DNA of 64,000 nt from Scleromitrula shiraiana (GCA_028455995.1 JABELC010000009.1:620001-684000); one strand, 5' to 3'. Positions 1 to 13,900 are shown, counted from the stretch's first letter. Notes: generated from the letters alone by a model not told the origin. Numbers and translations: made by a program.

Positions 1-62
1 TATATCCATATCCATATCCGTATCCATATCAATATCGACTTCCATATCCAAATCCATATCCT
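1..62. repeat. Degenerate (TATCCA)n microsatellite
   Basis: The window opens in a run of TATCCATATCC-type hexamers with a few substitutions. It is a simple repeat with no coding potential and probably continues left of the window. Confidence 0.8.
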
Positions 63-134
63 TATGCCAATATATACCACATACCCAATATCTATATCGT
101 CCCATCATCCCATCCCATATCATATCATATCCTA

Positions 135-845
135 TCATCTCAACCACATCTGCACAGTAGGTTTCTCCCCATTCTTCCACTCCACCCCCTGAACATGATC
201 CAAATCCCACCTCAACGTCTGCACATACCACTGACACTGACCAATTTCCTGCTGCACCGTCCCGGGGCCCGGCCCATCAAAAAACATCCTCAACAAATGC
301 ACCTGCTGAGCCGTAGAACCCGTCTGCAATCTTTCTCCCCCATTTGCCTCATCCTCGCCCTCCCCTTCCCCTCTCCTCAAAACTAATGCTAAGCTCTTCA
401 GCCCCGTCAGACATTCTATCTCGGATAGTGTATCGAATCGGAATAACCGCAATATCTCCCACAAATACGCATCGATAGCCACGCGTTCGATCTGCTCCCT
501 CTGCGCGCACAGCTTCAAATCGCCGGCCAGATCCCCCGTCGGCGAGCAATCTTCGTGTTCGAAATACAACGTGTCGATAGCGAGGTTCACATAGATCGTA
601 GACGGATAGAGGGGGTTAAGTTGCAGAAGTGTATAGTGGGTTAGGAACAGCGAGCGAGTTTCCGAGGAAATGGATAGGAGGATTGGGGACGGTAGGGACG
701 TGATGTAGGATTTGGTGAGGCGGGAGAAGCGGATGGGCAGGATTCGGGGCGGGGGGAGGTGGTGGTGCCAGATTTTTAGGCGTAGTTCGGAGGGGAGGGA
801 GAGGAATGAGGGGAATGTTGTGGCAGGTGTTGTTGTGGCTGACAT
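135..845 (-). CDS. 2EXR-domain protein (fungal F-box-like family)
   Basis: A single uninterrupted frame of 236 residues starts at the ATG at 845. After a short Thr/Pro stretch the N terminus reads FPSFLSLPSELRLKIWHH, the signature of the 2EXR domain, which resembles an F-box and is greatly expanded in filamentous ascomycetes. The middle is hydrophobic and fits the usual family pattern, with a short acidic low-complexity loop (GEGEGEDEANGG) near residue 160. The usual length is 200-350 residues, so this looks complete. The molecular role of 2EXR proteins is largely unknown; a link to ubiquitin ligases is inferred only from the F-box resemblance. No partner gene is adjacent. The family call is good; the function is unassigned. 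Confidence 0.75.
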   Translation of the reverse strand: MSATTTPATTFPSFLSLPSELRLKIWHHHLPPPRILPIRFSRLTKSYITSLPSPILLSISSETRSLFLTHYTLLQLNPLYPSTIYVNLAIDTLYFEHEDCSPTGDLAGDLKLCAQREQIERVAIDAYLWEILRLFRFDTLSEIECLTGLKSLALVLRRGEGEGEDEANGGERLQTGSTAQQVHLLRMFFDGPGPGTVQQEIGQCQWYVQTLRWDLDHVQGVEWKNGEKPTVQMWLR

Positions 846-1631
846 AGTGGGGCTAGCAGATACGTATATTTGAGGATGGATATAGGTGGAATATTTGATG
901 GATGATTCGAGATTTGAGGAGTTCGATGAAAAATATAAAGGATCTTGATGAATATATCATCAAACATTCGAAGATTTGATATAATGGCTAATGGTCTTTG
1001 AGTGTGAGTGTTGTGTAATGCATGGATTGTAAAGTTGTGAAGTTGAAGATTGTGGAGTTGTGGAGCATCATCATAGGTGGCCGGTGATGATGGCTGCCGC
1101 TAAATAATAGATTTCCGTTAGCCTGAAGCCTAGATAATTTTTGGGTCACCTCCACTGCAGGATATTTACTAACTATACGTACCTGGGTATTTCAGCTTCC
1201 TCAAGATTTGATGAATTATACAGTAATCAGGTAATACAATTGATTATTCTGATACAAATCTGCCAGCAAGTAAATCAAATATAGTCAGGTCGAAGATGTT
1301 TTCAAATTGGTTTTTTGTTGATGTCAAAGTTGGTGGTCAAGTATATATACCTACTGATCTTCTAGATTGTATCACACGCATGCATGTCTCATAATCTATA
1401 TCCATAGGATTCCATTAATATCTGAATGTTATAATACAATATATATTCTTCTATATACACCAAACACTAGGAGCTAATACCCCCTAGGGTTTTCTCTTTC
1501 TAATTACATGCTCTAATAAGCCTCAATAATGAGCATTATCTTACAATTCCTAGCTAGTAGGAGGGTATAATATATGTACCCGACGCCGTGTATGCATAAC
1601 TCATGCTTTCCCATATGTAACGCTCAAATAT
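846..1631. other. Intergenic, AT-rich, no gene seen
   Basis: 786 bp with stops in all frames. It holds the upstream region of the 2EXR gene and the downstream region of the transcription factor gene. No repeat or RNA gene was recognised. Confidence 0.6.
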
Positions 1632-3837
1632 TCAATCATAAGATGTTCGTTCATCATTAGCCCGCTTATGAGCCTTATAAAGTAGCTCCGCCCAATCCAA
1701 CATAGTCAACTCTCTTTCCTTGTAATTTTCACCATACCCGTCCTTCCACTGTCCCCTTTCTCCGAGATTTTTATAATTCAGAGGTACTCTGAATCTTAAC
1801 CCAGTACACACCAATATAACATCGACAAATTCATTTGAACTTCTAACGTCGTTCTCACCAGGATCGTAGAATCTCCAGTCGAGATGCCTCCTTTCTTCGA
1901 ATCTGTTTCCCATCTCCGTCTTGTAATCTTCAACGTCCTTATCATCATCATTATCACGCTCCTCATAACTCATCAATTCCGCCCCCATCAATGCCACCAA
2001 GTGAGCATCCCAGGCACCCTCTCTTCGACCTCCAGCCTCATGCAGAAGATCCAATGCCTGATGTCTCAAATTTAGATCATTGCAATTCGAAACCACTGCA
2101 AACAAAACAGGCACCACTCCAATATCAAAAACAAACGATTTTACAAATGACGGCAGTCTAATGATAGCCCGACAGAGAGCAACCATCTCGCGATATTGAG
2201 GCAGAAGTAACCCGTGTATACGTTCATACTGACCAAGCTCGCAATGTGGTAACGGTGAGCCGGACGACGACGACGATGATGATGGCGATGATGAATATGT
2301 AGAGGCTGTAGCCATATTCAGAGTATAGCACGCACCTTGCAAAGCGCCATAAAAAGCCAACGAATACATACGTAAGGTACAAACCTCAACGAAATCTTTA
2401 TCGTCATCATATTCGGTTCTATCTTGTTGAGATAGAGCAGTATTCAGTATAGGCTCGAAGGCAGATTGCCATTTTTGTAGCTCAATCCCGAGTCTGGCTC
2501 CCTCTGATGATGATGAATATATGAAATTGATTGGAATATGTTGAGTAGAAAATCGAAAATCACAAGTTGTAAGGAAACGATAAATTCGTTTGGTAAGAAG
2601 TTTGAAATGGAAACTTGCTTCGCTGAGAGTGGTGAAGTAATCGGGGATTAAGCATGTGGCCATTGCACTTGGTGAAGTAGGTGCAATGAGGTCGGCGATT
2701 GGAAGGTGTGAAGTGGGGGAGGTGCCGATCCACTAAGAAAATAAGGGTTAGTCATCAAGCTAAAATAAAGTTTTGATAGTTTATTTCGGGATATTGATCT
2801 ATAAATCATGGCATGGTAGGGATGAGGGGTATAATAATTTTGAACCTACAGATGTCGTGTGAACTTCGAGGCAAGTAAAAGCATAAACTAATTCCTCCTC
2901 AATGACATTTGATCCGGTGATTCTCAAAAATTTGCTTGAATCGTTCTGGTCAGAGAGCCAACCATGCACAAGATCAATAGCGCATCTAATATGTGTGAGA
3001 GCGAGTCGTAGATCGCCATGTCGATTCTCGAAGCAGAAAATCAATAGAGAGGCAATAAAAGTAGTTCGAATAGATGTGTAACCCCGGACGATCACTTTTC
3101 GAAGTTCTTCGAGAGCATAGCCATATTTTTTCCGGGCATATTGATGATGAGATTCCGCCTCAGAAATCGTAGATGTTGGTGAATTCACCGATTTGCAAAA
3201 TCGATCTAAAGCCGCGAGGGCAATTGTGCAAAGAAGTATGCATGGTTCCTCATAACAAGCTTGTGGAACAATTCGATGCCAGATTGTAGATTCGACACCG
3301 CCAGCAATATCGCTTGCGGTTTCATATCGAAAGAATTGGAAATATTGTGCTGCTTGTTCATCTTGAAAATTGACTGTTACCGGGGAACGTGGAATGTTCT
3401 CAGCTAGAATAATTGGAGATGGTCGACGAGTTTTGAGCTGGGACACAGATGATGTCTTTGGTCTTGGCTGAGTATTGGGGGTAGTTTTGTGTGCATATCC
3501 ATCGCACGTACGACCAAATTTCTTGCATCTTTGGCACCCAGGTTTTGCCTCGTCACATTTAACGCGTCGAATTCTATTGATGTTGATTGTATCAGTCTCC
3601 GTTATATTGGTATGATTGCAAAGAAAAGTAAGATAGTATCACGGGTCCCACTATGCCCTCTTATCCCGCCGCCAAGTCCAAAGTATATGAAAAGGATAAT
3701 GGTAAGGCTATACGAAAAAGTGAAGAAATAGGTTATATGTAGAAACGAACAAAGTAAAAAACTCACTTGCAAGTTATACAGCCAGTGCGTGACCGGGAGC
3801 CAATTCTGACAGCTCTATTCTCTACCATTGGCTCCAT
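1632..3837 (-). CDS. Zn(II)2Cys6 transcription factor (Fungal_trans_2 type)
   Basis: Three exons join in frame: 3837-3767, 3573-2850 and 2732-1632, giving 631 residues. Intron 1 (193 bp, GTGAGT...TAG) splits the zinc cluster. After splicing, Cys20, 23, 30, 37, 40 and 47 form the CX2CX6CX6CX2CX6C binuclear zinc cluster (GCITCKIRRVKCDE then PGCQRCKKFGRTCDGY). Intron 2 (117 bp, GTAGGT...TAG) joins ACATCT to TGGATC. The middle (FQDEQAAQYFQFFRYETAS, later ALTHIRCAIDLVHGWL) is the all-helical regulatory domain seen in Fungal_trans_2 regulators. It presumably binds DNA in the nucleus; its targets are unknown. The nearest gene on the same strand is the epoxide hydrolase 1.8 kb upstream, a possible but unproven target. 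A serine run and a DDDDKD stretch lie in the C-terminal third. No disablement was seen. Confidence 0.85.
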
Positions 3838-5675
3838 TGGGAAAGATAAATCAAAACTGATTGTATTGTAGTGGGGTATAAGATGAAGCTTTATGAAGAT
3901 CGATCTTGATCGTGAGATTGAAAAGTGGAATAGATCTGTATTGGGGACGAGAAAGCTTCAACTGCTTCATTGCGTTCATAGCATCCATATATCTAGTTTC
4001 GAAAAGTCCATACGTACCAAGCAGGCTCTCAATTAAGTCTACATTGGCAAGGGCTGTTTAGATGTAGTTAGTATCTGCTGCATCCTGGTACGTTCGATTT
4101 GGGTTATGATGGGTCTGGCCCAGTTTGATGCTATACTGCCGGGTTGAGATCATGATAGTGAGATAGATACTGCGGAGAATATATATGGAGAATTCATCTC
4201 CACTTAAGCGCTTCTTTTTAGGAAGAAAAATCCGCCAAGCCGTGGGTGGTTGGCCAGCTCGGCTAACAATGGAAGAAGGTGGGTCGCAGCTGAATCAATT
4301 GCCGCATAGACAATGGACATATAGTTCAGAACATGTTTCTTCTGCGGCTCGAACTCTACGATTGGCAGTTATGTATTGTTTGCAGATTTTGACCCTGGTA
4401 CCGAATTTGGAGAAAATGGATGTAAAGTCCCATAGGCCTATGAAGCAGATCTGACACTAAATTTGGAGAGTAAGTCGTCAACCCTACCATTGACAGGACA
4501 TGGCAAGCAAGGGTTGGTTGCATGGGGCCCATGAGCCTGCAGCAACTCGAAGTAGATGACAGCAAGATTGCCATGCAGATGGGAATCGTTCATTATGATC
4601 GATCGCGTGATTAGATAAAATCTCGTATTCTACATAATAGAATCGTCACTTTTGCCTCCAGTGCATCAGGTATGTAATTGCTACTCAAACTCTTGCACGT
4701 TATACAGAAACTCTTCATGTATATTAATAAGTGAGTGCGATAGCGATAACCCTTGCCATTGTGCTCACCCCCTGAGATAATAAGCACAATAACTGTCTTC
4801 GTGTAACAATTGGCTTCATCAAACATATATGGCGCGCTATAAGGTGAAACACAACGTCATTCAAGCGCGATATTAATATTCCATTATGGAACTGATAGGT
4901 ATATCTAGCACGGAAGATCTGTAACGACAAAACAAAGTAGCATCGATAGTTGCGGTGGGTTTCTGCAGGCACGATCCAAACCATGTCGACGGCGGCACGG
5001 TTCATCTCGTCATCTCGCTACTGCAACATGGGTGTACTTAATGATTCGATTGAAACAAACCCAACTAAATGACAAGCTGAAAGAGCCCCTCCAAACTTTA
5101 AATTAATGTCAGGACTGTATTCGCCCGGTGTCAATTCATTGTGCATCCGGTCATGAAGAATTTTCTAACACGAGCTGAGTATATTCACCGCCGACTAGGC
5201 CAAAGCTTTGACATATCTGAAATTGAATGGAAGGAATACTCGATTTATTTTTTCACAATAGCTTCAATATTGTTGTTTTATTGTGTTGGTTCTGGACAAA
5301 TACGGTAAAGAGACTGGCATCCTCGTTTATGTCGCACATTTAACAGAGAGGAATAGAGAGATTGCATGATGTCACACAACCTTTGCAATCTCCTAAACAA
5401 GCATTGCAGCAGATCAATTACGCGTGTTTTAAATTTCTGCTCATTGGTTAGTTGTGGTACTGATGGCAAAAATACTCCATAGATTTGTTAGGAGTTTAAC
5501 GATATTTTGAATGTGTCGTAGGGAAGCTTACTTTGATCGGGGAGCTATGAATTTAAGGAACGGCACGAAGAACCCGATAAAGGCAATGATATGATTGCGG
5601 GGAGGGGTAGTTTATCCAGCCATACTACGTAAATCGTACGACCTTGGGCGAAATACTCCGGCTCTGACGCCATTA
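3838..5675. other. Intergenic between TF and epoxide hydrolase
   Basis: About 1.8 kb holding the promoter side of the transcription factor and the 3' side of the epoxide hydrolase. Only short unconvincing frames occur, and none shows a family motif or a plausible exon chain. No repeat was found. Confidence 0.5.
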
Positions 5676-6897
5676 TCAATATGAAATTCGATCCTTATTG
5701 ACGCCCCTCAAAAATCTCGAGACAACTTCAACGACTTTCTCAGGCTGTTCCTGCTGCACCCAATGCCCTGCATCATCAATCAATTCGACCCCTTTCAATT
5801 GAGTACATACGTCTTTCAAATTTTCCACCACTCCCGGTTCTTGATATGTCCCCCAGTCTTTCTTGCCACTGATGAATAGAGACGGAACATAAATTTCTCT
5901 CCCAGCAAAGAGTTCCACGTCTTTACTCCATTTGGAATCTGTACTGACTCGGTACCAATTCAACGCCCCTTGGAATCCATTTCTTCCAAATTCTTGCACA
6001 TATACGTTTAGATCTTTATCACTCAGCCATCTTTCACTCCGTTCTCTAACTTTGAGGGGATCTTCAGATTTCATATGTAGCTGCACTGCTTCTCTCATGG
6101 AGGATTTCAAGGGCATCACATAATAGTATGGCAATTTTTGTAGTTCAGAAGCAGACCATTGTTCAAGCGGATGTGGATCATTGCCATCCCAGTCTGCAGA
6201 TTTCAGATGAAAGTAACCACGCAGAAATTCATAAAGGTTTGATTTCGGATTATCCAGCTCCGACGCCGCCGAATAGGTAGAATAGTACCACTTGTAGTGT
6301 TTACGAGGCTCGGGAAGGCATGCTAGTTCCTTGTGGATATCTCGTTGATCAGATGGCGGATGTGGGTTTGATGCATTTGTTGGAAGAACAGGCGCTCCTT
6401 TGAATGGATGAGACATTGCAATCACACTAAACTATTAGTTAGACATATTTGATGTATGTAGACAAGAGAAAACAATACGATTTGAATAAATCCGGTCGCA
6501 TTAATGCACACATGCTGGCGGCAACGGCGCCAAAATCATGCCCAATGACACATGCCACTTCATGATAACCTAAAGCATTCACCAGAATCACGGCATCCCG
6601 GACAAGTCGGGTAAAAGTGAATGTGTTCATATCAACGGAGGAGAAACCCCGAGTATCCCATCCCGTAGTTCGTCCATATCCTCGTTGGTCATAGGCTATG
6701 ACATGGTATCCTTCACCTGCAATTGCGGGCATTATTTTGCGCCATGAGAACGCAAGTTCCGGGAAGCCATGAAGACATAGGATAAGGGGATATTTTGGGT
6801 TTCCGGCACTGAGCATGTGGTACCTTAGATCGTGAGATTGGATATAAGATTCCGATACCCCTGGCGGGAGAGGAAGCGGTGAGTATTGTTCTGACAT
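5676..6897 (-). CDS. Soluble epoxide hydrolase (alpha/beta hydrolase fold)
   Basis: Two exons (6897-6479 and 6426-5676) flank a 52-bp intron (GTATTG...CTAACTAATAGTTTAG), giving 389 residues. The join restores SVIAMSHPFKGAP, typical of the family. Oxyanion motif HGFPE lies at residues 43-47. The catalytic nucleophile is Asp121 in GHDFG, the aspartate variant that marks epoxide hydrolases and dehalogenases. The catalytic histidine is about residue 361 in DAGHW, and the acid is probably in SGKKDWG. YYYVMP in the cap region may supply lid tyrosines that polarise the epoxide. It should hydrolyse an epoxide to a vicinal diol through an ester intermediate, in the cytosol (no signal peptide). The substrate cannot be told; detoxification or secondary metabolism are both possible. 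Haloalkane dehalogenase is the main alternative, but the HGFPE motif argues for epoxide hydrolase. Confidence 0.87.
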
Positions 6898-8164
6898 TTC
6901 AGTATATTTCTAGTCGAAGTTTAAGAACGATAGTTGCCAGACGTGAAGGTTATACCGCACAAGGGAATAATGTAGAAGGTTGGATCCTTTAGTTAGCCTT
7001 AATTTTATTATTAGAATGTTGTTGATTAAAGGTTACGGAGAAGCGGGGAATTCATCTGGTCGAGCCTTCCGGTTATTTTTTTTATATCCGTTACTTATTG
7101 TGACCACATGCACTCATTCGTGATATTCGCCAGTGAGCATGTAACATTTCAGCACATTATTAATATTTTCTATCACCTCGTGATTCTTCATATACTGGTG
7201 GATGAACTTTTGCCCACATTCTCCTTATCCAAGCTTAGAATACTTCAACATACTTCAACATCAAAATCGTAGCACTCAAGTACTTTACCTATTATTAGAT
7301 AAATATGAATGAGAATATCTGCTGCCTGAGTGTCATATTGATTACTCGTTACGAGTTTATTCATTTGATCATTTGATTCAATCTTATCGAATGTCGGGTT
7401 AATACCGCCGGCTGTCAGTACTTATCGCAGTCTCTCGGTGACAGTAACGATGACGGTGACGGTGAGGGTCAGCCTTCTAGTTTGATAGGCGTAGAACAAA
7501 AGTTTGTGTAACATAATCTACATAACCCTAGTACCTGAAGCTATTTTCTAACAAAGTGAATTCATCATACATTAAGTTCGAACTAATTGAGATCATTCAA
7601 CCTTACAAGACTTAGAAGTAAGTATACTGTAAAATTAAATAAAAACCTTCATTCAACTTTTCAAGGTTATCTATTCTCTGTTTCAAAACAACCGACCCTA
7701 AGAAGATCTCTAACACTCCAGATTCTTTACATATTAATTAGATATCGAACTCAAAAAGATAATATAGAGTATACTTTTGAGATTGTGCTTCCATAGAACA
7801 TCTAGAAACGGAAACGGATTAGCTCATCATAATTACATCATAGAAAATCTAAAAAGTACCAGACCGTGATAACATCTGAATCATATAAACAGCAACCCAC
7901 TCATGCACACGAGGTAAAATAGTAAAACAACCATGTAGGTAACGGAGCAGCCTCCGGTTTTCCTCGATAAAGATATTGATATTAACTCATCCATGAATGG
8001 GATTTCAATCAATCGAAAACAACATTTAAACCCCTGAGGTTGATTTAAATGCATCTGTCAAGATTCGATAAACTAAAATCTCATCTACCGAACCTTAAAA
8101 ATAAACCTGGAAGAACAACTCATCTGGCCTGTCCGTCCCGGCCGCTCTTCCGTTAACCTTGAAA

Positions 8165-8222
8165 GTTAAAAAAAATAAAAGAAAATAAAAAAAAATAAAA
8201 ATAAAATAAAATAAAATAAAAG
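8165..8222. repeat. A-rich (AAAAT)n low-complexity tract
   Basis: AAAAATAAAATAAAATAAAA-type repeat with irregular start and a more regular AAAAT end. Simple sequence only. Confidence 0.8.
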
Positions 8223-10149
8223 CTACTACTAATCCCCGTCGTGATGTGGTTGCAGATCCCTTCCTTCTTTCTATGAACTTTGAATATTTGTAGCATTTTG
8301 AGAGGTCACTTGGCATTCCGTTCACGATCCCGCAGTAGATCTTCTTATTTTCCTTAAAAACTCAGAAACCCCTCTAGAGTCTAGATGTATCAAGTTGGAG
8401 GCAAATAATAGTTCAAATCAATTATTATTTGTAATAGTTCGACCTCCTGTTTCTAACTTTGTTATCATATTTATACTTAAGTACAGTATAGCCATGAGAT
8501 TTCAGATACTATCGACCAAGTCACATCTCAATTCATACCTTTGAACTTGCATATTCCATCTACGATTACTCTTTTTGTATAGTACTTTGCTCCACTCGGA
8601 CCAAAATGGGGTTATCTTGCGAGAAACCTAAACGCACTGCCCAGGTTTCTTTTGCTCCAAGATCGAAATCCGATCTGGACATGCCATACCAGTAGCGGGT
8701 AAGCTTCCAGAAGAACTCCATTATTCAGGCTTCATCCAAACCCACTTGAATTCAACGCAAGGTACTAAGGTACCTTATATACCCTTACCACTAACATTCG
8801 GCGGGGCCGATCCACAGAGCCTAGAGTCAATTTCCCTGAAGCCACCCTGGAGATCTAGGTACTGTACTCTAAACGATCAATACCCTGATTCTAGAGTTCG
8901 TTGAAAAATACTTGTTTAAAGCCCTGTTCTATATGCAATGTTACACAGGCCAAAATCCTATCACGTAGCCCCGGGGAGTACAAAACGTCCCTGGGTACCT
9001 GGTCTGATACATCTAGACCAGACCCGCTTAATAAGAAAATTATCAAGGAAATGGAATGGTTGAAGATATGGAAGCTCAATCATCAATGAGATGTGCACGC
9101 TTCATGCTCGATGCTCGACGCACAAAATGCTCAATCCATTCATCTATGAAAATCATTTATTATAAGTGGATTTTCACTGTTCAGATTGTGCTGTGAACCT
9201 TCCGATCTACAGTAGTAGAGTAGTGTTTTCACAAGAAAATACAGACAATACAGTGGATAGGGCTTAACCTCTTTGAGTAAGGAGGGGGGGAAATCCATCA
9301 CAGAGGAGTCTAATTATAAGAGTGTTAACTCCGAGTCGATTTGCAATACATTGCAAGTCGATTGTAATAATAAATCGAGTTAGATTGATTCTTAAAGAAG
9401 TTAGATCGATTCTTGATTCAACGTCGATTTTTAATAATCTATGTTGAAGGTCTGAGTGGAGTAAGATTATATTATATAATCACATCATGTGATAATATGA
9501 AAAACCTCAATCTTCCTCTTTTCTGATATCACTCAATTGGGTTAGATTTTATTTAAAGTATAATTCTAACTCGATTTACCTGTGTGGATCTTATCCACTT
9601 CTTTGTCTGTTTTTTTTTATTTTTTATTTTTTATTTTTTTTTTTTGCGAAAACACTCTAGTATGGAGTTAATAAATCCAGATAGTATATAAAGTAGCAGT
9701 AGCCCCCAATAAAATCACCTTTAGAGGTAGTTCAATATATAAGAAGTGGGATTTATTTTATTATTTCTTAGGATGGGTACGGAACATTCGGTCCTAAATA
9801 CCGACCCATAGCTGACTAATCTACGTTCAGCTACAAACAGAGGTTTACTGGGTATGTAAGTAATAATTCAAATTCTCTGACAGACACGGGGACTTATAAG
9901 TATTAGGTACTTACACCTATGTAATCTGTCTGTGCAATTGTGGAGAATTTTCAGCATTTGTATATCGGTATATGTGTATTAGGACTGGAGAGTGATGAAT
10001 GCGGTCTAATCACATAGACACTATACATATAGGGAGAGAGCTAACAAGTTGTTCCGAATCAACTATCGAAATGTGTTGTTGTTGTTGATTGTTGATACAG
10101 CTGGATGGGCTCTGACTCTCTAGAACTAATAAGTGATGTATGTGTAAAT

Positions 10150-10206
10150 ATCCCCTCTTTCCCCTTCCCCATCCCCTTCCCCTTCCCCTTCCCCTTCCCC
10201 TCCCCC
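10150..10206. repeat. (CCCCTT)n polypyrimidine microsatellite
   Basis: Tandem CCCCTT units with small variants, ending in a C-run. On the complement it encodes an artefactual glycine/arginine stretch, which is not a gene. Confidence 0.85.
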
Positions 10207-10965
10207 CCATAAATGAAAACCTCTGCTCGCACATTTTGGTAAGAGAAGATAAGAGAAGAGAAAGAGAAAGAGAAAGAGCAGATAATAATATAGCCATAGA
10301 ATCATAGAACGGAACTTATTATTAAAAGTTAGATCAGTGTAAATAAACTTGGAATTAATTCACTTCTTTCAATTACAGCTCGTGGCGTCACTCATGGACT
10401 AATTACAATCCAATAATTCAAATAATTAAGTTAATACTAACAATACAATATGAAGCTTCATTTAGCGATTTGACTCTTATAATACTACTATTACACTCAC
10501 TATTACACTCAAACTCGTTCATTAATTCATATCATATCATATCTACAACATTTCACATCTTTACCAATATCCCCAACATAACCACCATCTTGGGTGCTCC
10601 ATCAATACATTCACAAAGATCTACCACCGACGTCAAAAAATCCACTGTTCTGCATACGGAAATCCATCAGCCACAACGAATTCAGCCATTTTCCATAATT
10701 TCTTGCATTTTCCAACTCACACATTGGCCAAGAATATCAAAGATCCCAGCAAATTCCAAGTATTCGTTTCGCCTAATATCTCCAGTCATCATCGACCATT
10801 CATGGTGTTACCATTCGTCGTCATAATCCATTACCTTAAGGTAGCAAAAAAAAGAAGAAGCTCTGCAACTTCAATTTCTACATTATTTTCTCAATGCGAT
10901 AATATTCTCATTAGCCCTTAGTTGGCAGAGATATTTCAAAAGGCGATCTCGCCTACATCTTAAAC

Positions 10966-13900
10966 ATGTTTGGAAATAGAAGAAGAAGAGCGACGTCGAA
11001 CCCGGTAAGTTATGATCGTCCTAGCTTTCGTTTCACTGAATCGTAAACTTCTCATGTTGCGCGACAGCTTCATCGCATTGGAATCTGCGCAAAACCATTG
11101 GAACATTTGAGCATATGCAGCCACAATGGTAACAAATGCTAATATATTTATTTCACAGCCTTTAAATTCTTCTAATGTAAACGCTTCCGCTGCGACCGCC
11201 GCCGCCCAGGCCTTTCTCTCCCACCGCAACTCGAATGCTTCCTTATCCTCCGCTGCAGCTGCAGCTGCTTTACGATCCAGACCTACAACACCTACATCCG
11301 TAGCAGACGTACAGACAAAAAGAACTATTCGAAGGAGTGGCTCAACCTCATCTGCGGGAAGTTCGGTTGGCGGCTCCTCATGCGGTCCACCCGGGTCTAC
11401 ACTGGTACGAAGAGGAAGCTCCGGTTCGATGACAGAACGGACTTTCAGGGATCAATCTCCTTCTCGATCTTCACCGGTTCCAAGTGCTCTTGATGCGCCT
11501 CCAGTTCCTGCTCTTCCGAAGAACATAAACACCCCTGTCAGATCTTCGCGTCGAGCCGCAAGTATGGACGCACCCGGGCTGAGGATTGCTTCACCACCTC
11601 CATCCAAACCTGGAGGCAGAGGGTCAAGCATGGGACCTATGGTAGGGTCCACCGCTCCATCCAGGAGACCTGGCCAAAAGACGACTTTGTCTAGTTTGTC
11701 AGAGCAGGGTGGTGTAGAAAGGTCAGAGAGTAGAGGGTCGGTGAATTTTTCCTTACCCACGAGTTCAAGGCCAATATCACCAGATGGACATAGGCGGCTA
11801 ACACCTCCCGAATTATCAAGGTCGAATCCAAGAATCGTTTCTCCGACAAACCAGAATCTAGTTTATGATCCTAATACTAGAAGCTTCTTACCAATAGCAG
11901 AAATATTGGCTATTGAACAGAGACTTAATAATGTCGCTAATGCGCCAGTTAAGAAGAAGAAGAGGATCGCAACGAAGCAGGCTGAGGGCACCCACTTAGC
12001 TGATGGAACTGTTGGTGGGAGATTGCAAGGAACGGCTGTAGATGCAATAAGAGAAGCATCAAAACCACAGCCCCCACGTGAACCAGCAACAAATTCCCAA
12101 TCGCAACCCGCGCTAACATCAGATCTTCCTCCAAATCCAGTTACGACTACCAAATCACCGCTCGAAACAGAGTCAAATTCTACGTCATCTGTACCTCAAC
12201 AAGTCTTCGTTTCACCAGCGACTATACCGAAGAAGAAGAAAAAGCGGGTGATTATTAGTGAGTCGGAGAGTGATCAGGGGTCGATTTTCCCAAGTTCTTC
12301 TGATGATAGTGACGTCTCCATTCAACCACACAAATTCCATACCCGGGCAGGCACTTTGTTGGCGAAAAAGCCATCAGTGGTACGTGAAGATAGAGAAAGA
12401 GAGGAAGAAGAGGATGATTCATCACTGCGTGCTGGACAAGAAGATACAGATTATGCAAGCAGGAATGAAGCTGCACGAACTATTTCTCCATCTCCCTTGC
12501 CAAGATCAGCAGCAGGTAGAGGTCATGGACGTGCACAGGCTTCAACAGCATTTGCCCAAGAGCGACCACATGCAAGATCTGCTAGCCAACCTGCCCCCAT
12601 GATTTCAAATCCTGCTCCAATGACGAATGGAACATCTGCTACACTCGGAGCGAATGGGCGTGGCAATCGTGTGCAGTCTGTCAGTCCTTCAAGAACGCCC
12701 CATTTCATAACTACTCCCGATTCATTGCTGGTTAGACACCAGCCACCTCCACGATCCGTCTCTCCTCGAAAATCAGCTCTCAAGCATTCCTCATTGACCT
12801 CAAACTCTCCACGAGAATCATCACCTGCTGATGGTACTTCACCTCGAGCTAGTTTGGTATCTTATGATTCTCCAGTTGCAGAAGAGTCGCTGAGGAAAAA
12901 AGGCCATAGGGTTAGTTTTGATGAGACTAGCAATGTTGTCTTAGGTCAAGCAGCATCCATTGCTTCTGATTCGCCGGTTGTTCCAAGCCCTCAAACTTCA
13001 AAGCGTGGTTGGTTTAGCTTGGGTCGTGGGAAAAAGAAGGATGCTTCCGCTATTGAAGATGATGATGATGAGATAATGAAACCAAGGCCAGCACTTCCTT
13101 CATTTGGAAGCGTGAGGGAGAAGAAACAACATCGTGAGATAGAGGAACGACCACTGGTCATCCCGCCTGAGCCAGTTGAATCATCAAAGCCCGTCGTCTC
13201 TGTTCCTACTCCGTCCTCACCGCTGTTTACAAGATCCACTGGTGAAGTGGTGGAATATTCACTTGGGCAATCACATGATCATGCTATCGGAGCTGTTGTT
13301 GCCCAAGATGTTACCTCCAAAAACTCAGCTAATATTTCCAAGTCACGAGAACCATTACCCCCCGAAGTTACATCAGTGGAAGGCACTGGAGAAATCTCGG
13401 ATGACGGCAGTACTTATAGCTTAGAAGGGAATGATAATATCGGGGTTGCTAGAAGCAATAGTGTTAAGGTTGGACCAGAAGATGGACACGCAGAAACCTA
13501 CCGTGCTTTGGCAAGCCCGACACGAGATGAATTTGAAAGCGAGAATGTTGAATATGATATTCCGGAGATCTCTATACAACAACCGACTCCCACTCTTGAG
13601 AGTACAACGTCTAGGAGAGACTGGCCAGGTATGCCTGGCAGTTTTCCGAATTCAGGAAGCTACAATTCCGATCCAGGGGATCAGTCACAAGAGGAAATTT
13701 CACAACCACCATCTGAAAATCGTGCTCACCAGTCTATTGGTATTGCGAGAACGGATCCAACATATCCTTTACCCGCTGCTTCAGAAAGTTTTGGGTCGGA
13801 GGATTCGTCACATCATCCCGCACCAATTCTGGAAGAGACGGAAGAATCTGATACTGATAGTGTATACAGTGATGCGGCCGAAGACTTCTCGGAGGATGTA

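Larger units (their letters stand above)
6898..10965. other. Gene-poor AT-rich intergenic region
   Basis: About 4 kb without a supportable gene. It contains A-rich and T-rich low-complexity tracts (8165-8222, 9608-9646), a CCCCTT-type polypyrimidine run (about 10150-10206) and GAGAAA repeats after it. The last 500 bp (from about 10470) are pyrimidine-rich and probably hold the promoter and 5' UTR of the next gene. A 118-codon plus-strand frame at 10470-10826 has no family motif. Confidence 0.5.

Noticed and set aside
10470..10826. 118-codon plus-strand frame upstream of the giant disordered protein
   Set aside because: No family motif; lies in the probable promoter or 5' UTR and has AT-rich, leucine/isoleucine/serine composition like random sequence.
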